Shown here piece by piece: positions 11,099-20,200 of a DNA stretch of 64,000 bases. Each line of letters opens with the position of its first letter. Positions within the stretch are counted from its first letter, which is position 1. The position numbers and the translations under genes are program-made. The notes beneath the pieces were generated by a model. It was not told the DNA's origin. It did no database searches and saw nothing but the letters and a program-made list of their open reading frames with translations. This DNA is from Haemophilus sp. CCUG 60358 (GTDB lineage: Bacteria > Pseudomonadota > Gammaproteobacteria > Enterobacterales > Pasteurellaceae), in NCBI RefSeq assembly GCF_001679485.1, contig NZ_LZOZ01000015.1, positions 62,001 through 126,000 of the forward strand, read 5' to 3'.

Positions 11099-11947
11099 TT
11101 ATAAACTACGTAATGCTTCGATACGTTTTTCAAGTGGAGGATGACTCATAAAGAGTTCGCTACGTTTGCCATTAATCATAAAGGCATTAAGTGAACCTTC
11201 CATCTCTTGCGGCTCATGAATTTGTTGTAAACGTTGCAATGCCGCAATCATTTTTTCTTTACCAACAAGTTGTGCAGAACCTGCATCTGCGCGGTATTCA
11301 CGATAGCGTGAGAACCACATCGCGATAATACTTGCCAAAATACCAAATAAAATTTCTAACACCATTGAGACTAAGAAGTAAATGCCTGAACTGCGGCTTT
11401 CTTCATCACCATTACGAGAACTTGCTACCACATTAGCAATTACACGAGATAAGAAAATTACAAAGGTGTTCAATACGCCTTGTAATAAAGTCATGGTCAC
11501 CATATCACCGTTCGCGATGTGTGAGACCTCGTGAGCCAATACCGCTTCAGCTTCTTCTTCCGTCATGGAGTTTAATAAGCCCGTACTAATCGCCACTAAA
11601 GAATTGTTTTTAGTTGCCCCCGTAGCAAAAGCATTCGCATCATTAGAATGGTAGATCGCGACATCTGGCATTGGGATGCCTGCTTGTTGCGCTTGACGGC
11701 GTACAGTTTCCACTAACCAACGTTCAGCTTGATTACGTGGTTCGGTAATCACTTCCGCGCCCACAGAGCGCAATGCCATGGTTTTTGACAAAAATAATGA
11801 AATCAATGATCCGGCAAAACCGAAAAGCATTGCCATAATTAAAATGCCACCTGTACTATTTCCTGCAATACCGGTCACATTTAAAATAATCCCTAACACA
11901 AGCATCACAGCAAAGTTAGTCGCTAAAAATAAAAGGATTCGCATCAT
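11099..11947 (-). CDS. htpX: Membrane zinc metalloprotease HtpX
   Basis: 282 residues from the ATG at 11947, chosen because the family begins [11 protein letters not shown] and GAGGAAC lies upstream; an in-frame extension to 12019 has no support. Inner-membrane M48 protease that removes misfolded membrane proteins together with FtsH. Two N-terminal transmembrane helices (about 5-24 and 33-54), the zinc motif HEVSH at 139-143, two further hydrophobic segments around 155-210, and the third zinc ligand in [11 protein letters not shown]. Confidence 0.95.
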   Translation of the reverse strand: MMRILLFLATNFAVMLVLGIILNVTGIAGNSTGGILIMAMLFGFAGSLISLFLSKTMALRSVGAEVITEPRNQAERWLVETVRRQAQQAGIPMPDVAIYHSNDANAFATGATKNNSLVAISTGLLNSMTEEEAEAVLAHEVSHIANGDMVTMTLLQGVLNTFVIFLSRVIANVVASSRNGDEESRSSGIYFLVSMVLEILFGILASIIAMWFSRYREYRADAGSAQLVGKEKMIAALQRLQQIHEPQEMEGSLNAFMINGKRSELFMSHPPLEKRIEALRSL

Positions 11948-12034
11948 AATAAAGTTCCTCAATAAAAATAAAATAGAAAGTAAACACTGTAATAATGGAG
12001 AATTTTTTACAAAATTCAAGGTTAAACAAATAAT

Positions 12035-12601
12035 TTATTGTAAATCTTCTAAGGTATTAAAATTTACAAATCGTCCTTCTTGTTCGTCAAATTGGACAGC
12101 TACGGCGCCATTTTTGTTCATAAATTGTAATAAACGTCGTTCGCCCTCGTTTAAATAAGCGCGTAACGTCTCTTTAAGCTGAACGGACATCAAACAAAAT
12201 GTCGGGTGTTCACGATCTTTATCTTTTGCATAAGCCATTAAAGTGCTGTCATTTTTAACCGCAGTTTTTAATTTTTCTAATAAGTTTTGTGGAAAATACG
12301 GGCTATCGCAGGGCACAAAAAGCACAAAATCCGTTTTAGCTTGTTCGAGTGCTGTTAACATACCGCTCAATGGTCCCTGAAAATCAGGCAATTCATCTGA
12401 AAATACAGGCCCCCCCCATTGTGCATATTCCGCATGGTGACGATTAGCATTAATTGAAATATCAACCACTTGAGGTTGTAAGCGATCAATCACATGGCTA
12501 ATTAATGGTTTATTTTGTAAAAGCTGCAAGCCTTTATCCGCACCATTCATCCTCCGCGCTTTTCCTCCCGCCAAAATAACCGCACTTATTGTGTATTTCA
12601 T
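12035..12601 (-). CDS. mobA: Molybdenum cofactor guanylyltransferase
   Basis: 188 residues. Transfers GMP from GTP to Mo-molybdopterin to form MGD. The nucleotide-binding motif LAGGKARRMNGADKG is at residues 10-24, and FVPCDSPYFP, DREHPTFCLM and FVNFNTLEDL match the MobA family. The gene is divergent from yihD, as mobA is next to yihD-dsbA in enterics. The coding strand contains eight consecutive Gs (window 12410-12417, encoding WGGP), a possible slippage site. A USS-like ACCGCACTT occurs at the 5' end. Confidence 0.93.
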   Translation of the reverse strand: MKYTISAVILAGGKARRMNGADKGLQLLQNKPLISHVIDRLQPQVVDISINANRHHAEYAQWGGPVFSDELPDFQGPLSGMLTALEQAKTDFVLFVPCDSPYFPQNLLEKLKTAVKNDSTLMAYAKDKDREHPTFCLMSVQLKETLRAYLNEGERRLLQFMNKNGAVAVQFDEQEGRFVNFNTLEDLQ

Positions 12602-12667
12602 ATTTTCTTATTGCCTTATTTGAAGTATGATCTAGCCTTATTTTTCTCCATTTAAAAGGAAATAGCA

Positions 12668-12934
12668 ATGAAATGTAAGCGTTTAAATGAAGTATTGGAA
12701 CTTTTACAACCTTATTGGTCTAAAGACCCAGATCTGAGCTTGTTACAAATTTTGCAAAAAATTGCTGATGAAGCAGGTTTTGATAAACCCGTAGCAGAAT
12801 TATCTGATGAAGTGATTATTTATCATTTAAAAATGCACGGCACAGATAAACTTGAGCCAATCCCTGGCATCAAAAAAGATTATGAAGAAGATTTTAAAAC
12901 CGCATTGTTAAAAGCACGCGGAATTATTAAATAA
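12668..12934 (+). CDS. yihD: YihD family protein (DUF1040)
   Basis: 88 residues, soluble and acidic. The sequence ([49 protein letters not shown] in overlapping blocks) is recognisable as E. coli YihD, a small protein of unknown biochemical role. It stands 9 bp upstream of dsbA, the same neighbourhood as in enterics, and is likely co-transcribed. AAAAGGA ribosome site. Confidence 0.9.
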   Translation: MKCKRLNEVLELLQPYWSKDPDLSLLQILQKIADEAGFDKPVAELSDEVIIYHLKMHGTDKLEPIPGIKKDYEEDFKTALLKARGIIK

Positions 12935-12943
12935 GGAAAACAA

Positions 12944-13549
12944 ATGAAAAAAGTTTTATTTTTACTCGGTGCTTTATTTTCATTTAATGCATTCGCAGCC
13001 AACCTAGAAGAAGGCAAACAATACGTTCAAGTGGGCCAAACCGCTTCTGCACAGCCTGAAGTCATTGAATTTTTCTCTTTCTACTGCCCGCATTGCTATG
13101 CCTTTGAAATGGAATACCACATTCCAAAACAAGTTGCAGAAGGCTTGCCACAAGGCACTGAATTTAAACAATATCACGTCAACTTCTTAGGTCGTCAATC
13201 TGAAAACCTCACTCGTGCATGGGCATTAGCGATGGCACTTGGTGCAGAAAGCAAAGTAAAAGCGCCTTTATTTGAAGCGGCACAACAAGATAAATTAAGC
13301 TCAATGGACGATATTCGCAAAATCTTCATTGACAACGGTGTTACAGCTGAACAATTTGATAACAACATCAACAGCTTTGCTGTAAACGGTTTAGTGAATA
13401 AACAAGTAAATGCAGCGGAACAGTTTCAAGTACGTGGTGTACCTGATTTCTATGTCAATGGCAAATATCGCGTAAACCCTGAAGGCTTAAATTACGACGA
13501 TTTCGTCAAAGATTATGTAGAAACCGTGAAAGGTTTATTGCAAAAATAA
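12944..13549 (+). CDS. dsbA: Periplasmic thiol:disulfide oxidase DsbA
   Basis: 201 residues with a Sec signal peptide cleaved after about residue 18 (FNAFA/AN). The thioredoxin-fold active site CPHC is at residues 48-51 and the cis-proline loop appears as RGVPDFYVNGKYRV. It introduces disulfide bonds in exported proteins and is reoxidised by DsbB. In an operon with yihD, start preceded by AAGGAAAAC. Confidence 0.96.
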   Translation: MKKVLFLLGALFSFNAFAANLEEGKQYVQVGQTASAQPEVIEFFSFYCPHCYAFEMEYHIPKQVAEGLPQGTEFKQYHVNFLGRQSENLTRAWALAMALGAESKVKAPLFEAAQQDKLSSMDDIRKIFIDNGVTAEQFDNNINSFAVNGLVNKQVNAAEQFQVRGVPDFYVNGKYRVNPEGLNYDDFVKDYVETVKGLLQK

Positions 13550-13602
13550 AAAAAAATTGGTTTAATGCCTGCCGTTTTTAAATATAAAGAAGAGAGATGA
13601 TT

Positions 13603-13938
13603 ATGGCTGCTAGTTTCAGTGTTACTCGTCGTTTTTTTGACGACAAAAACTACCCACGCGGATTTTCCCGTCACGGTGATTATACAATCAAAGAATCCCA
13701 AGTATTAGAGCAATATGGTCAAGCGTTTAAAGCATTAGATTCAGGCGAGCGCAAGCCAGCGACAAAAGAAGAAAAAGAATTTGTTGCATTTTGCCGTGGT
13801 GAACGTGCACCAGAAACTTTCTTCGAAAAAACCTGGAATAAATATCGTACTCGCATTAACACAACAAAACGTGTTTACACCCTATCAGGTGATGTGAGCG
13901 AAGCGGCTTCTGGCGGCGAAGATTATTCTGGCGAATAA
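13603..13938 (+). CDS. maoP: MaoP / YifE family protein (DUF413)
   Basis: 111 residues from the ATG at 13603 ([13 protein letters not shown]), six bases after AGAGAG; an ATG two codons earlier is possible. The conserved [15 protein letters not shown] block and the FCRGER block are those of E. coli YifE, renamed MaoP, which with the maoS site organises the Ori macrodomain. Whether it has that role in Haemophilus is not shown; it lies about 32 kb from the origin in this window. A hairpin terminator follows. Confidence 0.9.
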   Translation: MAASFSVTRRFFDDKNYPRGFSRHGDYTIKESQVLEQYGQAFKALDSGERKPATKEEKEFVAFCRGERAPETFFEKTWNKYRTRINTTKRVYTLSGDVSEAASGGEDYSGE

Positions 13939-13946
13939 TACATTTT

Positions 13947-13980
13947 AAAAGGCAGGCTGAAGCTTGCCTTTTGCTTTTTT
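13947..13980 (+). terminator. Terminator after maoP
   Basis: AAAAGGCAGGCT, loop GAA, AGCTTGCCTTTT followed by GCTTTTTT, 8 bp after the maoP stop. Confidence 0.85.
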
Positions 13981-14039
13981 ACTCAATCCCCATGCTTGCC
14001 AAGGGCTGTGGGATATTTATCATTCAAACGTAAACATCA

Positions 14040-15131
14040 ATGCAACTACCCGTTTCCCAATATACCGAACTCCTGCAAAAAAAGACTGAAAAACTGACCG
14101 CACTTTTGCAGCCCTTTAACGCCCCAGAAATAGCCGTGTTTGATTCGCCGGCTAGCCATTATCGGATGCGTGCAGAATTTCGTATTTGGCATGATAAAGG
14201 CGATTTTTATCACATCATGTTTGATCAAAGCACCTTGCAGCGTTATCGAGTGGATGAATTCCCAATTGCCAGCGAACTGATCAATCGCATGATGAAAAGC
14301 TTACTGCCATTGTTAAAAACGCAGGAAGTATTACATAAAAAACTGTTTCAAATTGATTATTTGAGCACGCTCAGCAATAAAATTATTGTAAGTCTACTTT
14401 ACCACAAGCAACTCACGGAAGAATGGCAAAGCGCTGCTATACGCTTAAAAGAAGAATTACAACAACTTGGTTTTGATGTGCAGCTGATTGGTCGTGCGAG
14501 TAAACAAAAAATCTGTTTAGAGCAGGATTTTGTCGATGAAGTGTTACCAGTGAAAGGGCGTAATTATGTTTATCGCCAAGTGGAAAACAGCTTCACTCAG
14601 CCAAATGCCGCGGTGAATTGCAAGATGTTGGAATGGGCGATTGATTGCACCCAAGGTTCTCAAGGGGATTTATTGGAACTGTATTGTGGTAACGGTAATT
14701 TCTCCATCGCCCTTGCACAAAACTTCCGCAAAGTCCTTGCTACCGAAATTGCCAAGCCATCAGTGGCTGCCGCACAATTTAATATTGCGGAAAATGGTAT
14801 AGATAATCTACAAATTATCCGTATGTCAGCAGAAGAGTTTACTCAAGCAATGAATGGCGTCCGTGAATTTAATCGCTTAAAAGGCATTGATTTAAAAGCC
14901 TATCAATGCAATACGATTTTTGTGGATCCACCACGAGCAGGGCTTGACCCTGACACGGTAAAACTGGTGCAGAATTACGATCGTATTTTGTATATTTCCT
15001 GCAATCCACATACCCTTTGTGAGAATTTGCAAACCCTAAGCCAAACCCACCGCATTGAAAAGGCGGCGCTGTTTGATCAATTCCCTTACACAGATCATAT
15101 GGAAAGCGGCGTATGGCTGGTGAGAAAATAA
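14040..15131 (+). CDS. trmA: tRNA (uracil-5-)-methyltransferase
   Basis: 363 residues, close to E. coli TrmA (366). Makes m5U54 in the T-loop of tRNAs. The SAM motif is [16 protein letters not shown], the [14 protein letters not shown] block follows, the catalytic nucleophile is C321 in ISCNPHTL and the general base E355 is in [13 protein letters not shown] lies in the first 70 bases of the gene. No obvious Shine-Dalgarno sequence. The 3' end overlaps rsmJ by 19 bp, suggesting coupled translation of two RNA methyltransferases. Confidence 0.96.
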   Translation: MQLPVSQYTELLQKKTEKLTALLQPFNAPEIAVFDSPASHYRMRAEFRIWHDKGDFYHIMFDQSTLQRYRVDEFPIASELINRMMKSLLPLLKTQEVLHKKLFQIDYLSTLSNKIIVSLLYHKQLTEEWQSAAIRLKEELQQLGFDVQLIGRASKQKICLEQDFVDEVLPVKGRNYVYRQVENSFTQPNAAVNCKMLEWAIDCTQGSQGDLLELYCGNGNFSIALAQNFRKVLATEIAKPSVAAAQFNIAENGIDNLQIIRMSAEEFTQAMNGVREFNRLKGIDLKAYQCNTIFVDPPRAGLDPDTVKLVQNYDRILYISCNPHTLCENLQTLSQTHRIEKAALFDQFPYTDHMESGVWLVRK

Positions 15132-15880
15132 AAATTCAACTGCTTGCCGAAGCGGGAACATTGTCAGAATTGACCGTACTTTGTTCCCCTCTTGGTATCG
15201 AGCATTGTACTGAAAGTCCACTTGCATTGGTGCGAACAGAAACCCATCTTGCCCTGCGTAAACTAGACGAGCCTAAGCTGGGCGATGTGTTTGTAGATTT
15301 CGTAGCTGGTGCGATGGCGCATCGTCGTAAATTTGGCGGTGGACGTGGCGAAGCTATTGCCAAAGCTGTAGGCATTAAGGGAACTGAATTACCTTCCGTG
15401 ATTGATGCCACCGCAGGACTTGGTCGAGATGCCTTTATTTTAGCTTCTATCGGTTGCCAAGTGCGCTTAGTAGAACGTCATCCAGTAGTATATTTGCTAT
15501 TGCAGGATGGTCTCAATCGTGCCTATCAGGATGCAGAAATAGGTGACATGATGCAACAAAATATGCGCTTACTAGATGTTCATCATATTGCCGAACTTAA
15601 TCCACAAACCGAAAGTGCCGATGTGGTGTATTTAGATCCAATGTATCCACATAAGCAAAAATCCGCATTAGTAAAAAAAGAAATGCGTGTATTCCAACAT
15701 TTGGTTGGTGCAGATTTGGATGCCGATGAGCTCTTGACACCTGCGTTACAATTAGCCCGTAAACGTGTGGTGGTAAAACGTCCTGATTATGCCGAATTTT
15801 TAGCGCAAAAATCGCCCCATGTTAGTCGTGAAACTAAAAATCACCGCTTTGATATTTATATGGGAGAAGCACAATGCTAA
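15113..15880 (+). CDS. rsmJ: 16S rRNA (guanine(1516)-N2)-methyltransferase
   Basis: 255 residues (E. coli RsmJ 250). Methylates G1516 of 16S rRNA. Family blocks: [23 protein letters not shown] in its usual place, the SAM-binding [13 protein letters not shown], and [10 protein letters not shown], the DPMYP catalytic-type motif. The chosen ATG is inside trmA, preceded by GGAAAG; this start gives full alignment. The 3' end overlaps the next gene by 7 bp. Confidence 0.94.
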   Translation: MAGEKIKIQLLAEAGTLSELTVLCSPLGIEHCTESPLALVRTETHLALRKLDEPKLGDVFVDFVAGAMAHRRKFGGGRGEAIAKAVGIKGTELPSVIDATAGLGRDAFILASIGCQVRLVERHPVVYLLLQDGLNRAYQDAEIGDMMQQNMRLLDVHHIAELNPQTESADVVYLDPMYPHKQKSALVKKEMRVFQHLVGADLDADELLTPALQLARKRVVVKRPDYAEFLAQKSPHVSRETKNHRFDIYMGEAQC

Positions 15881-16314
15881 AAGAAAGTGCAGTTGTAATG
15901 AGCTATGATGCGAAAACAGGCCTTGCTACAGTGAAATGTCAATCACAAAGCGCCTGTGGAGCTTGTTCGGCTAGAGAAGCCTGTGGAACAGCTTCCCTTT
16001 CTGAGCTTAACGGAAAACGAGGTGAACATATCTTTACGCTAGAAACCATCACGCCACTCCGTGCAGGTCAAATGGTAGAAATCGGTCTAGAAGAAAAATC
16101 CATGTTATTTTCTGCATTGTTAATGTATATCGTGCCGCTTTTGACTTTATTGATTGCAACGTTGCTTTCTAGCTATATCAGTGAAAATGAGCTCATCCGT
16201 GCGATTTTAATCTTTATGTTGGCCGCACTTTCCTTTGTGATGGTTAAACGTTACACCCTAAAACTCGGCCAACAAACAGAATTTCAGCCTGTTTTGTTGA
16301 GAGTGTTGTCCTAA
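15874..16314 (+). CDS. SoxR-reducing system protein RseC family
   Basis: 146 residues. The N-terminal cysteine-rich block ([17 protein letters not shown], residues about 29-45) and two transmembrane helices (about 79-100 and 107-122) define the RseC/MucC family, which belongs to the Rsx electron-transfer system that reduces SoxR and influences sigma-E signalling in E. coli. Here it follows rsmJ with a 7-bp overlap, not rseA/B, so its role may differ. Its last 47 codons and downstream terminators are repeated at 19951-20194. Confidence 0.85.
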   Translation: MLKESAVVMSYDAKTGLATVKCQSQSACGACSAREACGTASLSELNGKRGEHIFTLETITPLRAGQMVEIGLEEKSMLFSALLMYIVPLLTLLIATLLSSYISENELIRAILIFMLAALSFVMVKRYTLKLGQQTEFQPVLLRVLS

Positions 16315-16411
16315 ATAAAAAGAACGGCTAAAAACAATTAAATTTTCAACCGCTCTTTTGTACTTAGCTTATTGCAACTCAAAAGGCCTACATTAAGATG
16401 TAGGCTTTTCT
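16172..16411 (+). repeat. Direct repeat copy 1: rseC-family 3' end plus two hairpins
   Basis: From TATATCAGTG inside the rseC-family gene to the TGTAGGCTTTTCT hairpin, nearly identical (about 15 mismatches plus small gaps by eye over about 240 bp) to 19951-20194 in the same orientation. The pair brackets the amidohydrolase/DcuC/PepE cassette. Confidence 0.9.
16317..16359 (+). terminator. Terminator of the rsmJ-rseC-family operon
   Basis: AAAAAGAACGGCTAAAAA and ATTTTCAACCGCTCTTTT form an imperfect stem around CAATTAA. A second hairpin (GGCCTACAT / ATGTAGGC) at about 16385-16408 serves the convergent amidohydrolase gene. Confidence 0.8.
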
Positions 16412-16412
16412 A

Positions 16413-17684
16413 TTAAGATAATAATCTTTGTACTAAAGAAGTATAAATATTAACCCCAGTAAGCAATTGATTTTCATCAAAATCAAATTCAGCTTCATGA
16501 TGACCTGCTGTGCGATCTGCACCAAGAATGAAGTAAATAGCTTTGCCCCCATGTTCTTGTACACGTCTACCTAAAATAGTCGCATCTTCACTTGCATTGA
16601 AAGCATAATCTGAATTTACGTTATTTATTTGTGGTTGTTCAAGGGATATTTCTTCGATGAGTTTTATAAGTTCAACATCGTTATTCATATCCACTGCTTC
16701 ACCTACAATTTCAGTTTCATACGCTACATCAAAACTTATGGAGATACCTTTGGCTATTTGCATGACTTGTTCAGTCATGTATTCATTAATTGCTTTATTT
16801 TCTCCCCGCACTTCTAATTGTAATTCAGCAGAGGATGGAATGACATTTCGTCCTTCACCCGCTTTTAGCACACCCACATTAATTCTTGTCATGCCTTCAC
16901 CATGGCGTGCAATACCATGAAGTTGAGTGACTGTATGCGCTGCAGCTAATAAAGCATTACGACCTAAATGGGGGGCAGCACCTGCATGTGCAGGTTTACC
17001 TTTATAGCGAATATCAATTTTTGTAGTGGAAAGAAAATTTCTTGGATTAGCAATAACTGTGCCTGTATTCGCGCAAAAACTAATGTGTGAAGAAGCAAAA
17101 TAATCTGCATCATCAATTATGCCACTTTGTGCAATGGCTGCTGCACCTCGAACACCTTCTTCTGCTGGTTGGAATACAATTTTTACTTTTCCAGTGAGTT
17201 TATCTTTGTTCTGAGCGATCCATAATGCAACACCTAAACCTATTGTAATATGTGAATCATGTCCACAAGCATGCATAAAGCCATCGTTAATTGAGGCAAA
17301 ACCTTCTTTATTTGGAATATGCTCGGATGAACGAGTTTCTGTTACATTCACACAGTCAATATCAAAGCGTAACGCGATGGTTTTTCCTGGTTTACCTGAA
17401 TCAAATAATGCCACACAACCAGTGTACCCTTCCATTTTTTCGAGCCATTTTTCATTCGCTCCATAGGCTTTTGCATTAGCTAAACCTTTATCTACTACGG
17501 CTTGTTTTCGTCCACGAACAAAGTCTGGATTTATAATTTGTTTGCCAAGAAAAATTTCAAAACAATCTAAGTCTTCCAAGTAATCCGCAATGCGAGAAGT
17601 TGTCCAAAATTCACTCCAACCAATTTCTGGAAAACGATGAAATTCACGACGCCATTTAACAAGTTGATTTAAATCTAAGTTCAT
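16413..17684 (-). CDS. M20 family amidohydrolase (AbgA-like)
   Basis: 423 residues. Metal-dependent aminoacylase/carboxypeptidase family M20D: LRFDIDCV with HACGHDSHITIGL (metal ligands), VFQPAEEG (catalytic Glu pair), GKPAHAGAAPHLGRNAL in the dimerisation domain and GHHEAEFDFDE at the C terminus. Best family resemblance is to AbgA/aminobenzoyl-glutamate or N-acyl amino acid hydrolases; substrate cannot be fixed from sequence. It is the promoter-distal gene of a minus-strand cassette with a DcuC-type carrier and PepE, separated from the carrier by a USS hairpin, suggesting release and uptake of amino or dicarboxylic acids. Confidence 0.82.
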   Translation of the reverse strand: MNLDLNQLVKWRREFHRFPEIGWSEFWTTSRIADYLEDLDCFEIFLGKQIINPDFVRGRKQAVVDKGLANAKAYGANEKWLEKMEGYTGCVALFDSGKPGKTIALRFDIDCVNVTETRSSEHIPNKEGFASINDGFMHACGHDSHITIGLGVALWIAQNKDKLTGKVKIVFQPAEEGVRGAAAIAQSGIIDDADYFASSHISFCANTGTVIANPRNFLSTTKIDIRYKGKPAHAGAAPHLGRNALLAAAHTVTQLHGIARHGEGMTRINVGVLKAGEGRNVIPSSAELQLEVRGENKAINEYMTEQVMQIAKGISISFDVAYETEIVGEAVDMNNDVELIKLIEEISLEQPQINNVNSDYAFNASEDATILGRRVQEHGGKAIYFILGADRTAGHHEAEFDFDENQLLTGVNIYTSLVQRLLS

Positions 17685-17713
17685 TTTTTCTCCTTTAAAA
17701 GTCTATAAAAACA

Positions 17714-17738
17714 GACCGCACTTAAATAAAGTGCGGTC
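17714..17738. terminator. Perfect inverted USS hairpin between dcuC-like and amidohydrolase genes
   Basis: GACCGCACTT, loop AAATA, AAGTGCGGTC with T-rich sequence on both sides. Placed after the stop of the dcuC-like gene and before the amidohydrolase start, so it should reduce read-through between them. Confidence 0.75.
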
Positions 17739-17753
17739 AATTTTTTACTATTT

Positions 17754-19049
17754 CTACAACATAAATAATGCTAAGAATAAAACAGCAAGTATCATGCCTG
17801 GTGCGGTACGTTTTACCATTTCTACCGGGCTTACCATCGCAAGGCCTGCACAAACAATGGTTACACCTGCAATTGGTGAAGCTGTACGACCGATTGCACC
17901 AGCAATAGCTGCTGCCATACCAAGATTTACGTGAGTGTAGCCGAGTTCTACAGCATGTGGCGTGACGGCAGTGTTAAAGGCAATCGCTGCTGCATCGCCA
18001 GAGCCTGTAATTAAGCCCATTAAGAATGGTCCAATTGTTGCGCCCCAACGTACAAATTCGTTGGATTCTTTTAAGAAAGAAATTGCAGCATCAATTGCGC
18101 CCGTAGATTTTAATCCTGCTACAAATACGCTGGCTGCAATGATGATACCAAGTACGTTTGCATAAGAATTTCCCATACCATTGAAAAACTCTTCAGTGAT
18201 TTTTACTGGGGAAATACGAGTTACTATAATGCCGTAAATTGCGCCAATGAGCATCGCTTGAGGAACGCCCATTTTAGTCCATTCAAGACCCGGTACTTGT
18301 TGTAATGACGTTCCACCAATTACTAAAATAACTAATGGTATTAATGGTGCAAGGGCATAAAGTACATTGACGCCTTCAACAACTTTAATTTCACTTTCTT
18401 TTTGTTCTGCAAGATAAGCTTCACGATGTTGTTCACCATAATCTTTAAAAACAAGTGCAAGAATTGTTAAAACAACCGCACCTATTGCTCCCGCAATCAT
18501 GCTATATGGCGCATGTGAAAGGTTTACTTGGGTGATAGTTAAGCCTGACATTTCACTAATCATTGCTGAGTGAGAAGACCCAGGGCTCATCATTGATCCA
18601 AAAGTCCCTGCTAAAATAGCTGCACCAGCAGTAGCTGGTCGAACACCCGCACTTTTTAAAACAGGAATTAATGTTGCGCCAACCGCAGCAGCACAACCAG
18701 CAGCAGAAGGAATAGCAATATTGATGAAAAAGGTGATGACTGTTGCAATCGGAATTAAGAAGAATTTTAATCCGCTTAATGGTTTGGTAAGTAAATGTAC
18801 CAGATGAGTATCACATTGAGTGTATTTCATTACATAAGCAAAACCCATACTGGAACAGATAGCCATAATTAATCCGCTAGATGTCATGCTTTTGGCAAAA
18901 GCATCTAATGCGCCCATTGGGTTAAGCGTCAGAATGGACATTATTAAACCGACACCAATCAAAACAGTTCGGGTTTCAGCTTTTTTAATTAGAAAATAAA
19001 TTGTGGCAATAATGCCAACCACTGCAACGATGGATTTAAATAATTCCAT
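17754..19049 (-). CDS. DcuC-family anaerobic C4-dicarboxylate carrier
   Basis: 431 residues, about 11-12 hydrophobic segments. The blocks GSMMSPGSSHSAM, NIAIPSAAGCAAAVGATLIP and the C-terminal GRTASPIAGVTIV fit the DcuC family, inner-membrane carriers exchanging or exporting succinate, fumarate, malate or aspartate in anaerobic growth. It is adjacent to PepE, which releases aspartate from Asp-X dipeptides, and to an M20 amidohydrolase; together they could feed C4 metabolism. Substrate is inferred. The YfcC/ArcD superfamily is a less likely alternative. Confidence 0.8.
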   Translation of the reverse strand: MELFKSIVAVVGIIATIYFLIKKAETRTVLIGVGLIMSILTLNPMGALDAFAKSMTSSGLIMAICSSMGFAYVMKYTQCDTHLVHLLTKPLSGLKFFLIPIATVITFFINIAIPSAAGCAAAVGATLIPVLKSAGVRPATAGAAILAGTFGSMMSPGSSHSAMISEMSGLTITQVNLSHAPYSMIAGAIGAVVLTILALVFKDYGEQHREAYLAEQKESEIKVVEGVNVLYALAPLIPLVILVIGGTSLQQVPGLEWTKMGVPQAMLIGAIYGIIVTRISPVKITEEFFNGMGNSYANVLGIIIAASVFVAGLKSTGAIDAAISFLKESNEFVRWGATIGPFLMGLITGSGDAAAIAFNTAVTPHAVELGYTHVNLGMAAAIAGAIGRTASPIAGVTIVCAGLAMVSPVEMVKRTAPGMILAVLFLALFML

Positions 19050-19066
19050 TATATGTTCCTTTTAAG

Positions 19067-19771
19067 TTAATAAGAAAAAGTTGTATTGATGTCAAATGTG
19101 CCACATTCCATATTTTCACTGAAGCACAAAATAGGATTTTCCCCCAACACAGTTGCCATTTCATTTTGTATATGAAGCGCAGAACCTTCAGGCAATGCAT
19201 ATACAAGTGCGGTTGGATTAACGAGTAAAAATTCTGCCAAACGTTCTTCTCGGCTTTCACCATTGTGGCCTTGCATTTTACCTGAAATAAAGTGCGGATT
19301 AATTTGATGAGGAAAAAGTTGTAATGCTTGAAATGAAGGAGGATAAGTAATCGGCATATCATTAGTTGTCATAATAGATGCGCCAGCTACATTGGCCCCA
19401 GCACTCCAACCAAAATAAGGCGTACCGTTATTTACTTTTTTACGAATAATATCAATCAAATTGTGTTCATAAAGCTGTTTTAACAAACAAAATGTATTCC
19501 CGCCGCCAATAGCGATGACATCTGCTTGTTCAATAATATCTCGATGCTGTTTACCATGATGAACGGAAACAATATTCATCCCTAAATCAGAAAGTGCATT
19601 TTGCACAGTTTTTTCATATTCATCAAAAGTGCGGCGTACCCCAGCATAAGGCACAAAAGCAATTGTTTTACCACGATAATCAGTCAGAAAATTTTGTAAC
19701 CAAGGTATGGTGTGTTCAAGATAACCTGTGTTCTTGTATTTTGAGCTACTGAGCAGTAGCATGTTTTTCAT
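19067..19771 (-). CDS. pepE: Dipeptidase E (alpha-aspartyl dipeptidase)
   Basis: 234 residues, family S51. Serine peptidase specific for Asp-X dipeptides. The nucleophile S123 lies in [10 protein letters not shown], and [20 protein letters not shown] and ALPEGSAL are family blocks. Cytoplasmic, no signal peptide. First gene of the minus-strand cassette; its 5' end faces the chimeric reading frame at 19893 across 121 bp. A USS (AAGTGCGGT) lies in the coding region near 19203. Confidence 0.93.
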   Translation of the reverse strand: MKNMLLLSSSKYKNTGYLEHTIPWLQNFLTDYRGKTIAFVPYAGVRRTFDEYEKTVQNALSDLGMNIVSVHHGKQHRDIIEQADVIAIGGGNTFCLLKQLYEHNLIDIIRKKVNNGTPYFGWSAGANVAGASIMTTNDMPITYPPSFQALQLFPHQINPHFISGKMQGHNGESREERLAEFLLVNPTALVYALPEGSALHIQNEMATVLGENPILCFSENMECGTFDINTTFSY

Positions 19772-19892
19772 CTTCTACTCCTATTTAGAGGAATTTAGCA
19801 ATACCGATATTACACTTAGAAAAGGTTAATTTTCAAAGAAAATTATTGTTGTTTGACGAATATCAAAAAATAAACCGTATCAGGAGAAAACT

Positions 19893-20093
19893 ATGTCAAT
19901 TAATCTTAATCGTGTTCAAAATTTAATTGAAAAACTGGCTTTTATTTCATGTTATATCAGTGAAAATGAGCTCATCCGTGCGATTTTAATCTTTATGTTG
20001 ACCGCACTTTCTTTTGTGATGGTTGAACGTTACACCCTAAAACTCGGCCAACAAACGGAATTTCAGCCTGTTTTGTTAAGAGTATTGTCCTAA
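19893..20093 (+). pseudogene. Chimeric remnant: foreign N terminus fused in frame to duplicated rseC-family tail
   Basis: A 66-codon reading frame with an AGGAGA ribosome site. Residues 1-19 (MSINLNRVQNLIEKLAFIS) have no counterpart in the rseC-family gene and resemble the N terminus of M20-type N-carbamoyl amino acid hydrolases (inference from memory). From residue 20 on ([11 protein letters not shown] and onward) it is the duplicated C-terminal 47 residues of the rseC-family protein, including one transmembrane segment but not the cysteine motif. It looks like the product of a recombination junction. Translation is possible, a function is unlikely. Confidence 0.75.
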
Positions 20094-20194
20094 ATAAAAA
20101 GAGCGGTTGAAAACAATTAAATTTTCAACCGCTCTTTTATACTTTAAGCTTATTACTACTCGAAAGAGCCTACATGAAGATGTAGGCTTTTCTT
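19951..20194 (+). repeat. Direct repeat copy 2: rseC-family 3' end plus two hairpins
   Basis: Same orientation and content as 16172-16411. Of six differences in the coding part, four are silent; the others change Ala to Thr and Lys to Glu. This copy has an intact USS (ACCGCACTT) and perfectly paired terminator, where copy 1 has a disrupted USS (GCCGCACTT) and imperfect terminator. Confidence 0.9.
20096..20138 (+). terminator. Terminator in repeat copy 2
   Basis: AAAAGAGCGGTTGAAAA and TTTTCAACCGCTCTTTT pair perfectly around a short A/T-rich loop (longer, with AAT/ATT extension). A second hairpin (GCCTACAT, loop, ATGTAGGC then TTTTCTTTTTT) follows at 20167-20196. Confidence 0.85.
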
Positions 20195-20200
20195 TTTTAA

